DNA of 64,000 nt. Origin: Epiperipatus broadwayi. Lineage: Eukaryota > Onychophora > Udeonychophora > Euonychophora > Peripatidae. The DNA is taken from the NCBI GenBank assembly GCA_028023455.1, contig JAQFVV010006641.1, positions 248,001 through 312,000 on the forward strand. Reading direction: 5' to 3'. The translations under genes and the position numbers were made by a program. The notes beneath the pieces were generated by a model. It worked only from the letters and a program-made list of their open reading frames with translations. It ran no database searches and was not told the origin of the DNA. Shown here piece after piece: positions 1 through 10,630 of the stretch (position 1 is the first letter of the stretch; each line of letters starts with the position of its first letter).

Positions 1-210
1 TTAGAAATGGTGATCATGTAATATTTCTCTCTCTCTATTTTTTTTTTGGCATATAAAAAGGTATAACTCAGGTTCTACAGCTAATTGCTCTTATCTGGAT
101 TTTTATTAATTATATAAATAGAATTCTTAAGAAAATCATATAATTTCAACTTATCCTATCAGTTATCTTCTTAAAATGACAACTGTTTTTTTATGTCTGT
201 GATATAGTTC

Positions 211-405
<195 letters not shown>

Positions 406-632
406 CAATCACTGAAAAATGAGTATGGGCATTCCATCTTAAAAGAAAAGAAAAAGAAGATAGTAAAAAAAAAACTATTCTAAAAATGAGTTTGGCAAAT
501 AACTAGACAAAACAATATGTGAGTCACAAATACATCTTCATATAGAATATGTTGGTTCAATTTTTTATTTACTTATTATTTTTATGATGTTGTGTTTTAA
601 TTTCTTCAGAAAAATGTTTTCTTTCTAACACC

Positions 633-866
633 ATGTCTAATCGTAGCTCTCCAATGTATATTATTCTCTGTCCCATCTTGCCAAATGAAATTGTTCAAGA
701 AATTATGCAATATTCAAGTATTAACATGACACATTGTTCACAATATTTTTATTCAATTACCAATCATTGGTCTTTTTTAATTTACTATACTGATGTGAAC
801 ATCATTTCTGATAAATTTAAGTTGTATCCCAATTCTAGCATTGTAATTAATTACTCAGAACAGTAA
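633..866 (+). CDS. Possible F-box-like small ORF or exon (77 codons)
   Basis: The ORF begins ATG and ends TAA. It contains LPNEIVQEIM at about residues 17-26, then a Cys at about 35 and a hydrophobic tail with W at about 46. This loosely matches the F-box pattern (Leu-Pro-x-Glu-Ile near the start, later hydrophobic residues and a Trp), a domain that docks substrates onto SCF ubiquitin ligases through Skp1. A pyrimidine-rich stretch ending in CAG lies about 25 bp upstream and could be a splice acceptor, so this may be one exon of a longer gene or a pseudogene fragment. No clear donor site or partner exon was found. Unlike most ORFs here it is not low-complexity. The F-box reading is inference from a short motif. 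Confidence 0.3.
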   Translation: MSNRSSPMYIILCPILPNEIVQEIMQYSSINMTHCSQYFYSITNHWSFLIYYTDVNIISDKFKLYPNSSIVINYSEQ

Positions 867-944
867 AGTGTGTGATTCAAAGTCATTTTATAAAAGGTAA
901 TATAATTGAGTATTAAAACTAAACAATATAATTAATGTTAATAT

Positions 945-1074
945 TAGTATAGAAATAAATTTTAAATTATATATATCATTATTATCATCATCATCAACCA
1001 TTATCAATATAGTATAGAAATAAATTTTAAATTATATATATCATTATTATCATCATCATCAACCATTATCAATC
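945..1074. repeat. 65 bp tandem duplication at the RTE 3' junction
   Basis: The segment starting TAGTATAGAAATAAATTTTA at 945 is repeated at 1010, giving two adjacent, nearly identical units of about 65 bp. Each unit contains an AT-rich host-like half and the TCATCATCATCAACCATTATC tail of the minus-strand RTE. The duplication therefore spans the element-host junction. Confidence 0.9.
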
Positions 1075-1129
1075 CACTGCCGGGTGAAGGTCTCTCCAAA
1101 TTCAATCCATCTTTTTCTATTTTTAGCTT

Positions 1130-1394
1130 CTCTACTTCACATCACCCCTGCACACTTTCTTATTTCACCCTATCATCTCACATGAGGTCTTTTTCTGAGT
1201 CTTTTATAATCTCTTGGAATCCAATTTAAAATTTCAATTGTCCATCTATTATCACCTCTTCTAGCAATATATCCAGCCCAAATCCACTTCAGTCTTTTAA
1301 TTTTCTCAATAAGGTCAGTAATACATATTTGTTCTCTTACCCATACATTGTGTTTTTGTTCTCTTCTTGTAACTCCCAACATGCATCTCTCCAT
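1130..1394 (-). pseudogene. RTE C-terminal domain remnant
   Basis: The minus-strand frame reads through RREQKHNVWVREQ, then TDLIEKIKRLKW.WAG.IARRGDNRW, then IEILNW.PRDYKR.RKRP. This basic, Trp-rich pattern is the conserved C-terminal segment of insect-type endonuclease-RT proteins. The same segment occurs in the window at 30880-31188 (minus) and 9300-9560 (plus), which confirms it as part of the element. It follows the RT fragment at 1401-1811 in another frame. Confidence 0.8.
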
Positions 1395-1400
1395 ACTTTT

Positions 1401-1811
1401 TTAGAGTAGTCTGAAGTATATGTATTGCTCTTGTATTACATGTCTAAATCTCAGATCTATAAGAAAGAACTGGCAAACACATTTATTAAAAACCTTTCTT
1501 TTCAAACACATAGGTATATTTTCTTTTAGTATCAAGTTATTTCTATCAAAAGCACTCCAATAAAGTTTAATTCTATGATTAATTTCATCCATCATGTTTC
1601 CATCTGTATTAATAATTTTACCAAGGTATTTGTAACTTTTAAATTCTTCTAACTCATCATAATCAATCTTTATTTTCATATTTTGAGAAAATCTATTAAT
1701 CAATACTTTAGTATTTTTAACATTTACCTTTAGTCCTACTTTCCTACTTACATCTGATAACTCCTGCAACATTTCCTGTAAATTGAAAGCATTATTTGCA
1801 AAAAAAAACAA
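1401..1811 (-). pseudogene. RTE reverse transcriptase, downstream part (thumb/connection)
   Basis: A 136-codon frame follows the upstream RT frame with a small overlap at an A-rich run (about 1801-1809). It contains LQEMLQELSD, LKVNVKNTKV, IDYDELEE..SYKYLG.II and INHRIKL.WSAF, the stretch that follows the catalytic Asp box in this family. The last about 25 residues after CV diverge from the sister copy at 31260, where the sequence reads CVLPVLT, so a second indel lies near 1450. The fragment cannot be translated continuously with its neighbours. Confidence 0.82.
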
Positions 1812-2643
1812 CTACATCACCTGCAAAATCTAAGTGAATTAAATAACCTCCATTTACTTTCACTCCTTTAGCTTCCCATTTTAAATTACAAAATACTTCT
1901 TGCAGCACTGCTGTAAAAAGTTTTGGAGATATAGAGTCACCCTGACTTACATCCTTTTCAATGTTGATTTTCCTTCCATCATTATGTAATCTAATTATTG
2001 CTGTTGCATTTTTATAAATATTCTTTAACATATGACAATATCCTGGACCTACACCTTCATTTTCCAATGCCTTAATCATTGAAGAAATGTTTATAGAATT
2101 AAATGCCTTTTCATAATCTACAAATCCTAAGCATAATGGCAAGTCATATTCATTTGTTCTTTCTATAACTTCTTTCAATACCTGGATATGATCTACTGTA
2201 CTAAAGCCACTTTTAAATCCAGCTTGTTCTCTTGGTTGGTGGAAATCCAGTGTTTTCTGTAGAAGATTTGTAATTACCTTAGTAAAAATTTTGTATAAAA
2301 CTGATAAACGACTGATAGGTCTGTAATTTATAATATCTTCTTTATCACCTGTTTTAAATATTAATATTAATGCTGCATTCTTCCAATCATCTGGTTCATC
2401 TTTATCATTTAGATATTTGGTATATAAATTTGCTAAAAAAAATTCTAATTCTTCACCTGCTTTTTTTAATATATCAATTATAATTCCATCATTACATGGA
2501 GCCTTCTCTTTTTTCATAAATTTAATTGCATGTCTCAGTTTATCATTCAAAATTTTGGGCAATTCAGAAGATATAATATGTATAGGAAGCACTTGTTCTT
2601 TACTACTATATAATTCTTGATAGAAGTCTTCTATACATCTCAT
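1792..2643 (-). pseudogene. RTE reverse transcriptase, catalytic core (283 codons)
   Basis: This is the longest informative ORF in the window. It would copy element RNA into DNA at a nicked target site. RT blocks are in order: NYRPISRLSVLYKIFTKVI at about residues 145-163, QPREQAGFKSGFSTVDHI at about 175 back from the A motif, FVDYEKAF (motif A, residue about 174), SQGDSISPKLF (motif B, residue about 233), and the motif C position reads FAGD at residue about 273. The family consensus there is F/Y-A-D-D, and the sister copy at 31260-31664 keeps FADD, so one catalytic Asp is lost here. The frame continues upstream of the first Met into the linker after EN. The element is dead for reverse transcription even apart from its frameshifts. 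Confidence 0.88.
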
Positions 2644-3324
2644 GATGCCATATCTCTTTTTAGTAATAATACCATCTTTCTTTCTTTTTGCAGATATAAA
2701 TTTCCTAACAATATCAAAATGTTGTTTTACACTATTTAGACTTTTATTCTCTACTACAGCTTTCCTTGCAAGTCCAATTATACTTTCTTATATCATTTTC
2801 AATTCTTGTCCACACCATTTTACAAAATTCAAAATATTCAATCTTTTTAATGCATCATTGTTGTATATCCTCATATTCCTTCTTTTCTTCATAAATTCTC
2901 TAGCCTCAGTAGAAATTTTATTGGTCAATTGCTGCTTTTTCTACCAGCTATCTTTGTTGCAGTTTTTGAAAGTGTATCAGTTATATTCTTATTAATGTCA
3001 TTCAAATCTGAATCATGTTCAATATCTACTAATACTTGAAACTGATTTGTAAGTTGTAATTTAAATTCATTATAATGTTTGTGAAGATTAGGAATATCAA
3101 CTGTAAATATTGTTTCTCTTAATCATTGCTGTCTCTCTAGTTTTGCATTAACATGTATCTTACATCTTACTAATCGATGATCACTTTCTGTGTTAAATTT
3201 ATTAAGAACATTACAATCTTGAAAAATTTTTTTCCGTTAGTCAAAATTTAATCCAATTCTGCTGTACCTTCATTTGGATGCTTCCATGTCCATTTCCTTT
3301 TAACATTTTTCTCAAAAAAATAAT
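2644..3324 (-). pseudogene. RTE linker between endonuclease and RT, degraded
   Basis: This stretch holds the end of the endonuclease domain and the linker to RT. Near 3170-3190 the minus strand reads ESDHRLVR, matching the conserved SDH box that ends AP-type endonucleases. The remainder is multiply frameshifted, with short patches of Lys/Arg-rich coding text. ORFs on the plus strand here (for example 2642-2995) are shadows. Confidence 0.7.
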
Positions 3325-3860
3325 TCATAATATAAAGTTTTTTTCTTTTTCTGCAAACTCCACAAGTCTACATCCTCTCTCATTTCTATTACCATAACCA
3401 AAATTACTTACAGCATTTTCATCTTTCATTTGTTTACCAATTCTAGCATTAAAGTTTCCCATAACAATTTTAAAATGTTGTTTACTCTGATCAAAAGCCT
3501 TTTGTATATCCATGTAAAAATCTTCTACTACTTCATCACTATGAGAACTTGTTGGGGCATAAACCTGAATTATCTGCATTTGGCATCTGCTATTAAGTTG
3601 TAAAACTAATCTTGCCACTCTGTCCAATACAACCATCAATCTCCACAATGTTATTCTTCCATTTTTTTATTTATAATGAATCCTACTTCACATGTATTTC
3701 CAATATTTGTCCCTTTAGTAAAGTATATGTCCACTTTTTAAATCAATTGTTTCTTCACCTTTTCTTCTAACTTAAAAAGTCCCAGTTAATATAAGACAGT
3801 TCTTCTAACTCTTGCAATATTCCTTCACTTGAAAGTGATCTGAAGTTGTAAGTACCAAAA
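3325..3860 (-). pseudogene. RTE apurinic-type endonuclease, N-terminal part
   Basis: The minus strand starts ATG at about 3870 with TTFYL-like or TFFGTYN text, then RSLSSEG.LQELEEL.YINWDF and a stop, then RKGEETIDLK in another frame. The open frame at 3325-3648 contains QIIQVYAPTSSHSDEVVEDF and VMGNFNARIG, which match the conserved V-Y-A-P and G-D-F-N-A blocks of AP-type endonucleases that nick the genomic target. The G-D-F-N position reads GNFN, so the Asp is replaced by Asn. Together with the stop and at least one frameshift, this marks an inactive domain. Confidence 0.8.
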
Positions 3861-4720
3861 AAAGTCATCCTCAAATGGCAGCCTGCATCCACAATCAGGG
3901 GATTCTTAGCACCGTCCACCTCCAGCCACCACTGCTGCCTTGGTTGATGACTTTACAGCCTCCTGGGAATAAGGGTCATGATTTATTTTTCTCTGTCAGA
4001 ATTGTATATATTGAAAAAATATTCTTAAACTCTGAGGTAAAAAGCCACTCAACTCACCACGCTGGCTAATGCATGTTGGTGAGCAGCCCATCCATGTTCA
4101 CAGTTCTTCTTCTAACTCATGCAATCTTCCTTCACTTGAAAGTGATCTGCAGTTGTAAGTACCTAAATAAAAAGTTGTCATCAAATGGCAGCCTGCATTC
4201 ACAATCAGGGAATTCTTAGCACCGTCTGCATTTGGCCATCACTGCTACCTTAGTTGATGACTTCACAGCCTCCTGGGAATAAGGGCCATGATTTATTTTT
4301 GTCTGTCATGATTGTATATATTGAAAAAAATATTCTTAAACTCTGAGGTAAAAAGCCAATAAACTCACCATGCTGGCTAATGTGTGTTGGTGAGCAGCCC
4401 ATCCATGTTCACTGTTCTTCTTCTAACTCTTGCGATCTTCCTTTACTCAAAAATGATCTGCAGTTGTAAGTACCTAAATAAAAAGTTGTCATCAAATGGC
4501 AGCTTGCTTCCACAATTAGGGGATTCTTAGCACCATCCGCCTTCGGCCACCACTGCTGCCTTGGTTGATGACTTTACAGACTCCTGGGAATAAGGGCCAT
4601 AATTTATTTTTTGTCTGTCATGATTGTATAGATTGAAAAAATATTCTTAAACTCTGAGGTAAAAAGCCAATAAACTCACCACGTTGGCTAATGCATGGTG
4701 GTGAGCAGCCCAACCATGTC
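3798..4720 (-). repeat. Three head-to-tail ~305 bp 5' monomers of the RTE element
   Basis: Units lie at about 3798-4100, 4101-4410 and 4411-4720. All share the blocks CAACTCACCACGCTGGCTAA, TGACTT.ACAG.CTCCTGGG and GGCAGC.TGC.TCCACAAT. On the minus strand each unit carries the 5' untranslated text, an ATG, and about 21 codons of the endonuclease start (GTYN.RSLSSEG.L.ELEE). In the two outer units this is cut off by a stop and followed directly by the next unit. Only the innermost unit (3798-4100) runs on into the endonuclease. The arrangement resembles the promoter monomers of mouse L1 elements. Confidence 0.88.
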
Positions 4721-4875
4721 TGCATACTATATGAATAATCACATAGTAAAAACATCTGCAACGACAAGAACGTATGGAATGGACATTAGGAATTTGCCCT
4801 GCTCGGTTCCTTTAAGGCCTCCAAGAGGAATCAAGGGGTCTCCTTTCAGTTAATAGCAAACTCATTTCTGCAGCC

Positions 4876-4878
<3 letters not shown>
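4721..4878. other. Possible upstream 5' sequence of the RTE, unassigned
   Basis: A GC-richer stretch (it includes GGTTCCTTTAAGGCCTCCAA) lies between the outermost monomer and a (TA)n tract. It may be further element 5' sequence or flanking DNA. No coding pattern is visible. Confidence 0.4.

Positions 4879-4933
<55 letters not shown>
4879..4933. repeat. (TA)n microsatellite
   Basis: A pure TA dinucleotide run lies immediately beyond the 5' end of the RTE copy. A short poly(A) run follows at about 4958-4975. No inverted flanks are present. Confidence 0.97.
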
Positions 4934-4936
<3 letters not shown>

Positions 4937-7137
4937 AATTATTTACATTGCAAGTTTAAAAAAAAAAAAAAAAAAGGAAAATAAAATAAAAAGATCTGCT
5001 TATTATAAGAATTATATTTTTGAAAAATATTTTTTTTTATATTTCGTTACTTATTTATCTTAGATATATTTGAAATTTCTTTTCTTCAGTGCTTTTTTCT
5101 AATACAAGTTTTTCAAATATTTAATTAGTGAAATGAGCAAAATAGATTTCTTTTACAAATCATTTCAAAATTTGAAATTTACACTTTTTTTTTTTCTATT
5201 GACTCATTAGAATAACTGTATTTATCTTTTGAAACTATTATTTTTATTCTTGAAAAGGTATAGTTAATAAAAATAACATTAGAAAACTAATTAAACATGC
5301 TCTTTTTTTAATTAATTTTAATTATACTTTGAAAGATTTTATATTTTAAAACAAGTTTCCAAGCTATAACCGAATAGGTAAACATATAATTTGTTTATGA
5401 AAAAGTAACTTACAATCATTTCTTTTCTTTCTTTTTAAATTAGAAATGCAAAAATAAGTAAAGTCAGAAAAATAGTTAATATTTGATATATTATTTTACT
5501 TTCTTTCGTATATCGGACAGTTTTATAATTACTTTAACTGAACAATTATCAAATTAAGTAAAATTGCGTTCCAACATTTATTTATATTCTAGTCATTTTA
5601 ATGAGCTCAAATCAAGATTTTATAAATAATAAAAATAAATATGTATAAATATACATGTTAATTAGCAACGTGTATCATGTGACATACTATAATATAAAAT
5701 GTATTGTTTTTATATAAATTCATGTTTAATTCTATCAAGATCATAGACTCAAAGTTCTTTTACCAATTTAAATATTTGCCCCCTCTGTTATAACAATAAA
5801 GCCATCTTTTTACTTCTTATTGCCAAATTATTATTTCATTCTTGATTCATTGCTTTTTTTTTTATTCTATCTCATTTTAATAAATAAATTCAATAATTCT
5901 ACTATCCTATATCCACTATCCTTACGTTATTATAAATGTATAAATCAGAAATCATAAATCTCTATTTCTTTCATTTTTCTTATCTTTAAATTTTATTCAT
6001 ATTTTACAAAAATAATTATGATCCTTTTTAATACCCTGGATTTAAAAAAAAGTTTAATATTCGCCTTTCTATTCTCATGTAAACCATATGTACAGAACAC
6101 ATTTACATTTATTTTTTGCTCCTACCAGAATCTAAATTATTTATCTTACAGCAAATAATAATAGCTTTTATATAGAATTAACATACATTCTTTTATTTAG
6201 TTATTTAAATTTTACAATTGCAATTTCTTTTTATTCATTACTTTTCTTCTAAACAACTTATCTATTTTCTCCTTCCTCTTAATTTTATCCCTAAAATGAA
6301 TTCTTTTCACATATATTTTATTTTTATATAAATAATAAAATAAATTATCTATTATTTTTATAAATTGTAAAACTACTTCTTATTCAAATGTGTTTGTTGT
6401 TCTCATCACAAATTTGACAGTAAATCTTGGTTAGAGTGTTTGCCTTAAATTTCAATATTCAAGAATCTAAAGACTTTAACTTTGACTCTTATGTTTATAC
6501 TGTCACTAGTCAGGCCAGTAACACCTGAAAAAGAGTAGAGAATAATACTACTTGAAATATAGTTTACTTACCAACTTGGATTGCCTATTTGTATGTTACT
6601 ATTAAGTTGTCTGGATTACCTTTAGTATTCTATTTTTATTCATATACTATAGCTTTTCAAATGTTTGTAATTTTCCCAAAAATAAACGAATTCCTAAAAA
6701 TAACTCTTTTGTCATTCACAATTTCCTGTCTATTACATAATGTTTACATTGTTTTAAATATTTATATTCACTTGTGTTTTTAGACATCCAATAAATTTAT
6801 TATTGTAATGGATCAAATATTATTAATATTAATATAAGAATTTAAAATCAATTCAGTTCTGGATAATATATTTTTGTAATTGTAAATGTTTAAATAATTA
6901 TGAAAAAATAAATGCTATAATGTCTCATGAGTATCTTCTCAAATAAATCATGTATTTTTCTTTTTAAGTATATCAAATCTAAGTATTACTGTAGTTTAAT
7001 GTACAAGTGGCAAAATTATTCAAGTCATTTACATGATTAATAGGAAGATTTTCACAGGTTGCATATATAAAAAACATTTTTTGCAGGTTCATTAGTGTTA
7101 AAAAATTTAAATATTGATATACTGTCATTTCGACTTG
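4934..7137. other. AT-rich DNA without recognised genes
   Basis: This is AT-rich, non-repetitive sequence with only short open frames (for example 6589-6783), none with domain-like composition. I see no RNA gene or mobile-element signature here. Confidence 0.6.
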
Positions 7138-7184
7138 ATCACACAAGTCATCCACTGGGTGATCTTGTGGATGACTCGTGTGAT
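7138..7184. repeat. 18 bp inverted repeat (hairpin)
   Basis: The arm ATCACACAAGTCATCCAC (7138-7155) pairs with 7167-7184, with one mismatch and an 11 nt loop. It is GC-richer than its surroundings and stands just left of a (TA)n tract. Confidence 0.85.
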
Positions 7185-7194
7185 ATGCAAAATA

Positions 7195-7197
7195 AGT

Positions 7198-7251
<54 letters not shown>

Positions 7252-7254
7252 ACA
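7195..7254. repeat. (TA)n tract bounded by inverted GTCTTATA ends
   Basis: AGTCTTATAT on the left mirrors ATATAAGAC on the right of a 7201-7249 TA run. Long Ile-Tyr frames on both strands are artefacts. Confidence 0.85.
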
Positions 7255-8494
7255 TATATATATATATCTATATATGAATATTTTTTAATAGTTATTAAGT
7301 TAGACATTATCATATTATTCCTAGAACATATGAACATAAAACTTAGTTAAATATTAATATATTTCTTTTTACAATAAAATAACTATATAGTGTCATTGAT
7401 ATTTATTTAACTTCAGTTTAAACCCATTTTATTATTTCTTTAGTTATATATATTATCTAAAAAGATAACAAAAAAGTTAGATTTGAATCTTATATTCTAT
7501 CATAAACCCTCCCTCTACCCGATTAGAATAAATGCATGCTGTTGTTTCTTACTCTCAAAAAATATATATTTTAATAATTATTTGATACTTCTACAATTAA
7601 ATGTCTAAAATAAACAAAAATTATCATAATCTTATAGAATAATATAAGATGTATTTTAAAATAATCCTGAAAAATCAATCAATCTAAGACATAACGTCCA
7701 CAAAGATATCACCTAAAAAAGGAATTGAAAGATTATAAATAAATTCAAAACTCTAAATTTTAAATTTATAAAATGTATGTAAATATGTATCAGAAAACCT
7801 AACAATCAATACTTATGTAAAAAAAATTATTTTCAAAAAGAACAAATACAACCAAGAGAAAGGGCTTGTTTTTTTTTTTTCAAATATTACAGGCTTTGCA
7901 TTATTTTTTGGCTCTTTTCAAATTAAAATTTGAAAAAAAATATTAGTCAATCATTAGATTGGAGATTATCCACTAATGAATAATGTTTCTGTAGTGTAAT
8001 TTTCATTATGCTATTTCTATAGAAGGTAGGGTCTGATTACTACCAACTTTTATCAGAATGTGTAGGACTGCAATCGTAAATATATATCCAAAGAAATGTG
8101 GAAAAGATGTACAGTCCCAAGATGCACATTTCATTTAAAACCAGCATTCAACTCTTGGCCCATATGACAATCTCTTACACATATTTTTATCATTGTTAAG
8201 TATATGTAGATAAACAATTAGTACAGTTTAATTATTAAATGTCCAACTTACTACCCTCACAACTTTAACACAAACCACTTTATAATACTTCAATCTATTT
8301 TCAAGTATTAAGTTTTCTACATATAAGCCTAAACTATCTCACTGATATAAGCAAATTAATAATTATTACCAATCATTTATTAAAGTAGAGATTATTTTAA
8401 GTCAGATATAAAATTTGAATTCAATTAAATATTAATATATCTATTTTTAACTAATTTAATACTGCCTATCACTGCATTAATCATTATATCAATC
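7255..8494. other. AT-rich DNA without recognised genes
   Basis: No coding, RNA-gene or repeat-family signal is recognised. The stretch is AT-rich throughout. Confidence 0.6.
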
Positions 8495-8634
8495 TCCATA
8501 CAATAGTTCCACCAAGTATAAGCTTTTGTAATCAATGGATGCAGGAAGGTAAAATCCCTATCTAGTACCTATACAAAAACCTTTCTCCATAAATTGATTA
8601 CAAAAGCTTGCACTTGGTGGCATTATTGTATGGA
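8495..8634. repeat. Imperfect ~54 bp inverted repeat (foldback)
   Basis: The left arm, about 8495-8549, begins TCCATACAATA and contains AAGCTTTTGTAATCAAT. The right arm, about 8581-8634, carries the reverse complement, ending TATTGTATGGA. The arms match over most positions and the loop is about 31 bp. This could be a decayed MITE or foldback element; no target duplication was identified. Confidence 0.8.
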
Positions 8635-8972
8635 AATTAATATTCTTATAAATAGCATGTGTAAGCATATGAAATGGTGATCATGATATGTTTTGATGGT
8701 TTTATTTTAATAATTATAAATAAAATAAAAAAACTAATAGCATTACAATTCTAGCCAGTAAACAATATTTTACTAAAATTGTTCCACAACCATGGTTTCA
8801 TCTATGAATAAATATATAGTGTCAAGTAAAATTTAACAATACATACAACATATATTCACGAAACAAAATAGCCTTTCCATCCTTTATTTCTAAAATCATT
8901 TGAGATCATCAATCTCAATAAGACATTCTTTGATGTTAAAGAAAGTTGTTTTTTGAAGTGAATGATGGAAAG

Positions 8973-8980
8973 ACTATTTT

Positions 8981-9018
<38 letters not shown>

Positions 9019-9024
9019 AATAGT
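8973..9024. repeat. (TA)n centred in ACTATTTTCT inverted repeat
   Basis: ACTATTTTCT (8973-8982) and AGAAAATAGT (9015-9024) flank a TA run on both sides, giving a perfect 10 bp palindrome with a TA core. Confidence 0.88.
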
Positions 9025-9039
9025 ATATACATCATATAT

Positions 9040-9056
9040 AATTCAACAAAGTGCAT

Positions 9057-9094
<38 letters not shown>

Positions 9095-9111
9095 ATGCAC
9101 TTTGTTGAATT
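9040..9111. repeat. (TA)n centred in a perfect 21 bp inverted repeat
   Basis: The arm AATTCAACAAAGTGCATACA(A) at 9040-9060 is mirrored exactly by 9091-9111 around a pure TA run. It lies only 16 bp from the previous TA-cored palindrome. Confidence 0.92.
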
Positions 9112-9281
9112 TTACTTGAAAACATCTATTTGTTAATAGATAAAACCATTTTTGTGAAAGAATTTAAGTAAAATTTTGTTTATTAGTTTTACAATTTTAC
9201 ATTCTTTCCTAATTTAATCTTTCTTTAATTATATTTAACACATAAAATAATTCAACTTCATCTTTTTTTATGTATAATATG

Positions 9282-9630
9282 GAGAGATGCATGTTACCAA
9301 TAAGAGATTAAAAATGCAATATATGCGTAAAAGAACAAACAGGTGTTAATGACCTTATTGAAAAAATTAAAAGACTGAAGTGGAGTTGGACTGGACATAT
9401 TGCTAAAAAACATGATAATAGATGAACAACTGAAATCTTAAACTGGATTCCAAGAGAGTGTAAAAAACCAGGAAGAGACCACAAGTGAGATGGATGGATG
9501 AAATAAGAAAGTGTGCAGGGGTGATGTGGTGAAGAGAAGTTAAAGATCGGAGGAGATGGATTGAACTTGGAGAGACCTTCATCCTGCAGTGGATTGATAA
9601 TGGTTGATGATGACAATGATGATGACGATA
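9282..9630 (+). mobile_element. RTE 3'-end fragment
   Basis: The plus strand carries the C-terminal coding segment of the RTE seen at 1130-1394: a TDLIEKIKRLKW-type stretch, then a W.GHIA-type stretch, then ILNW.PRE. It ends in the family's 3' sequence with TTGATAATGGTTGATGATGA and a GAT-rich tail. In-frame stops are present. It is 5'-truncated, as expected from incomplete target-primed reverse transcription, and lies opposite in orientation to the other two copies. The minus-strand ORF at 9308-9688 is its shadow. Confidence 0.88.
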
Positions 9631-9752
9631 TTTGAAATATCAACTCCACCATGTATTTGTGAAAAGTCAGATGTGTATCATGGAGCACATTTGGTACTTA
9701 ACCTGCACTCATTAGTTTTGATCACTAGGCAAAATATTTTATAATAATAGGA

Positions 9753-9927
<175 letters not shown>

Positions 9928-10630
9928 TATGTTGCATACTAAAAATTCTAATAAGTTCCACTAATAATTACTAGATTTTGATAATAGTTTCTTTTTATTT
10001 AATATACTTTTTTTTAACATAATTGATAGTTTGATAGTATTTTTATTCTTTATTCATTTTAATTTTTGTAATTGTATATAGCTACAGCACTGTATAATAG
10101 CAATTAATTTAGATTATTATGATTCTATATTTAATTGTATTTTTTAACATATTGAAAACATATTTAATGCATTTCATCCATACTTAAGATTTGTTCGTTA
10201 CTATTCAATGAAAACACTAATATGATTAAATTTACGTTAAAATCATTTTTTGTTTTTATTTATTTTATATTTTGAATAATCGTTTTCTTCTTTTATAATG
10301 CATTATTTTTTAAGTCAACCATTATTGTCAGAAACAATAGAAAGGTGATAATGTAACTTAATACTTTCTGAATTTTTTATGTGTTTTTACTGAAAATTAA
10401 TCTAAAAACAGTAAATAATATATAAAATGTAATAGAAAATATCAAAAATACTTCAGTGATATTGAATTTATGTTTTCAAAGATTTAACCAAATCATTCTA
10501 GAATTAAGTGACTAAATTTCATTTACCAAATAGATATTTTTAATTAATTTATTAGATATATTCTATTCCTTTTTGCCATTTAATTGATAAATAAAGTGAG
10601 CACTAATAATAATTATTAATATATATATAT
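9928..10630. other. AT-rich DNA without recognised genes
   Basis: No gene is recognised. The stretch ends in a short TA run (about 10618-10630) that forms the left flank of the LTR element. Confidence 0.6.

Larger units (their letters stand above)
1074..4720 (-). mobile_element. RTE-type non-LTR retrotransposon, near full length, inactivated
   Basis: Read on the minus strand, the element runs from a tandem 5' region (4720-3798) through an apurinic-type endonuclease (about 3850-3150), a reverse transcriptase (about 2643-1400) and a C-terminal segment (about 1394-1130) to a GAT-rich 3' tail near 1074. The size of about 3.3 kb excluding the extra monomers, a single EN-RT open reading frame, and a short repeat tail instead of poly(A) are typical of the RTE clade. 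The reading frame is broken several times (stop after the first 25 codons of EN, frameshift in an A-run near 1801-1809, frameshift near 1440-1460). The RT catalytic motif is mutated. Clade assignment rests on motif order and tail type, not a tree. Confidence 0.85.

Noticed and set aside
7114-7350. Ile-Tyr repeat ORFs on both strands
   Set aside because: (TA)n lacks stops in two frames; the same artefact occurs at 8856-9125, 23451-23759, 38539-38785, 39584-39804, 51765-52028 and 62134-62401.
9308-9688. 126-codon minus-strand ORF
   Set aside because: Antisense to the RTE C-terminal fragment, which is recognisable on the plus strand.
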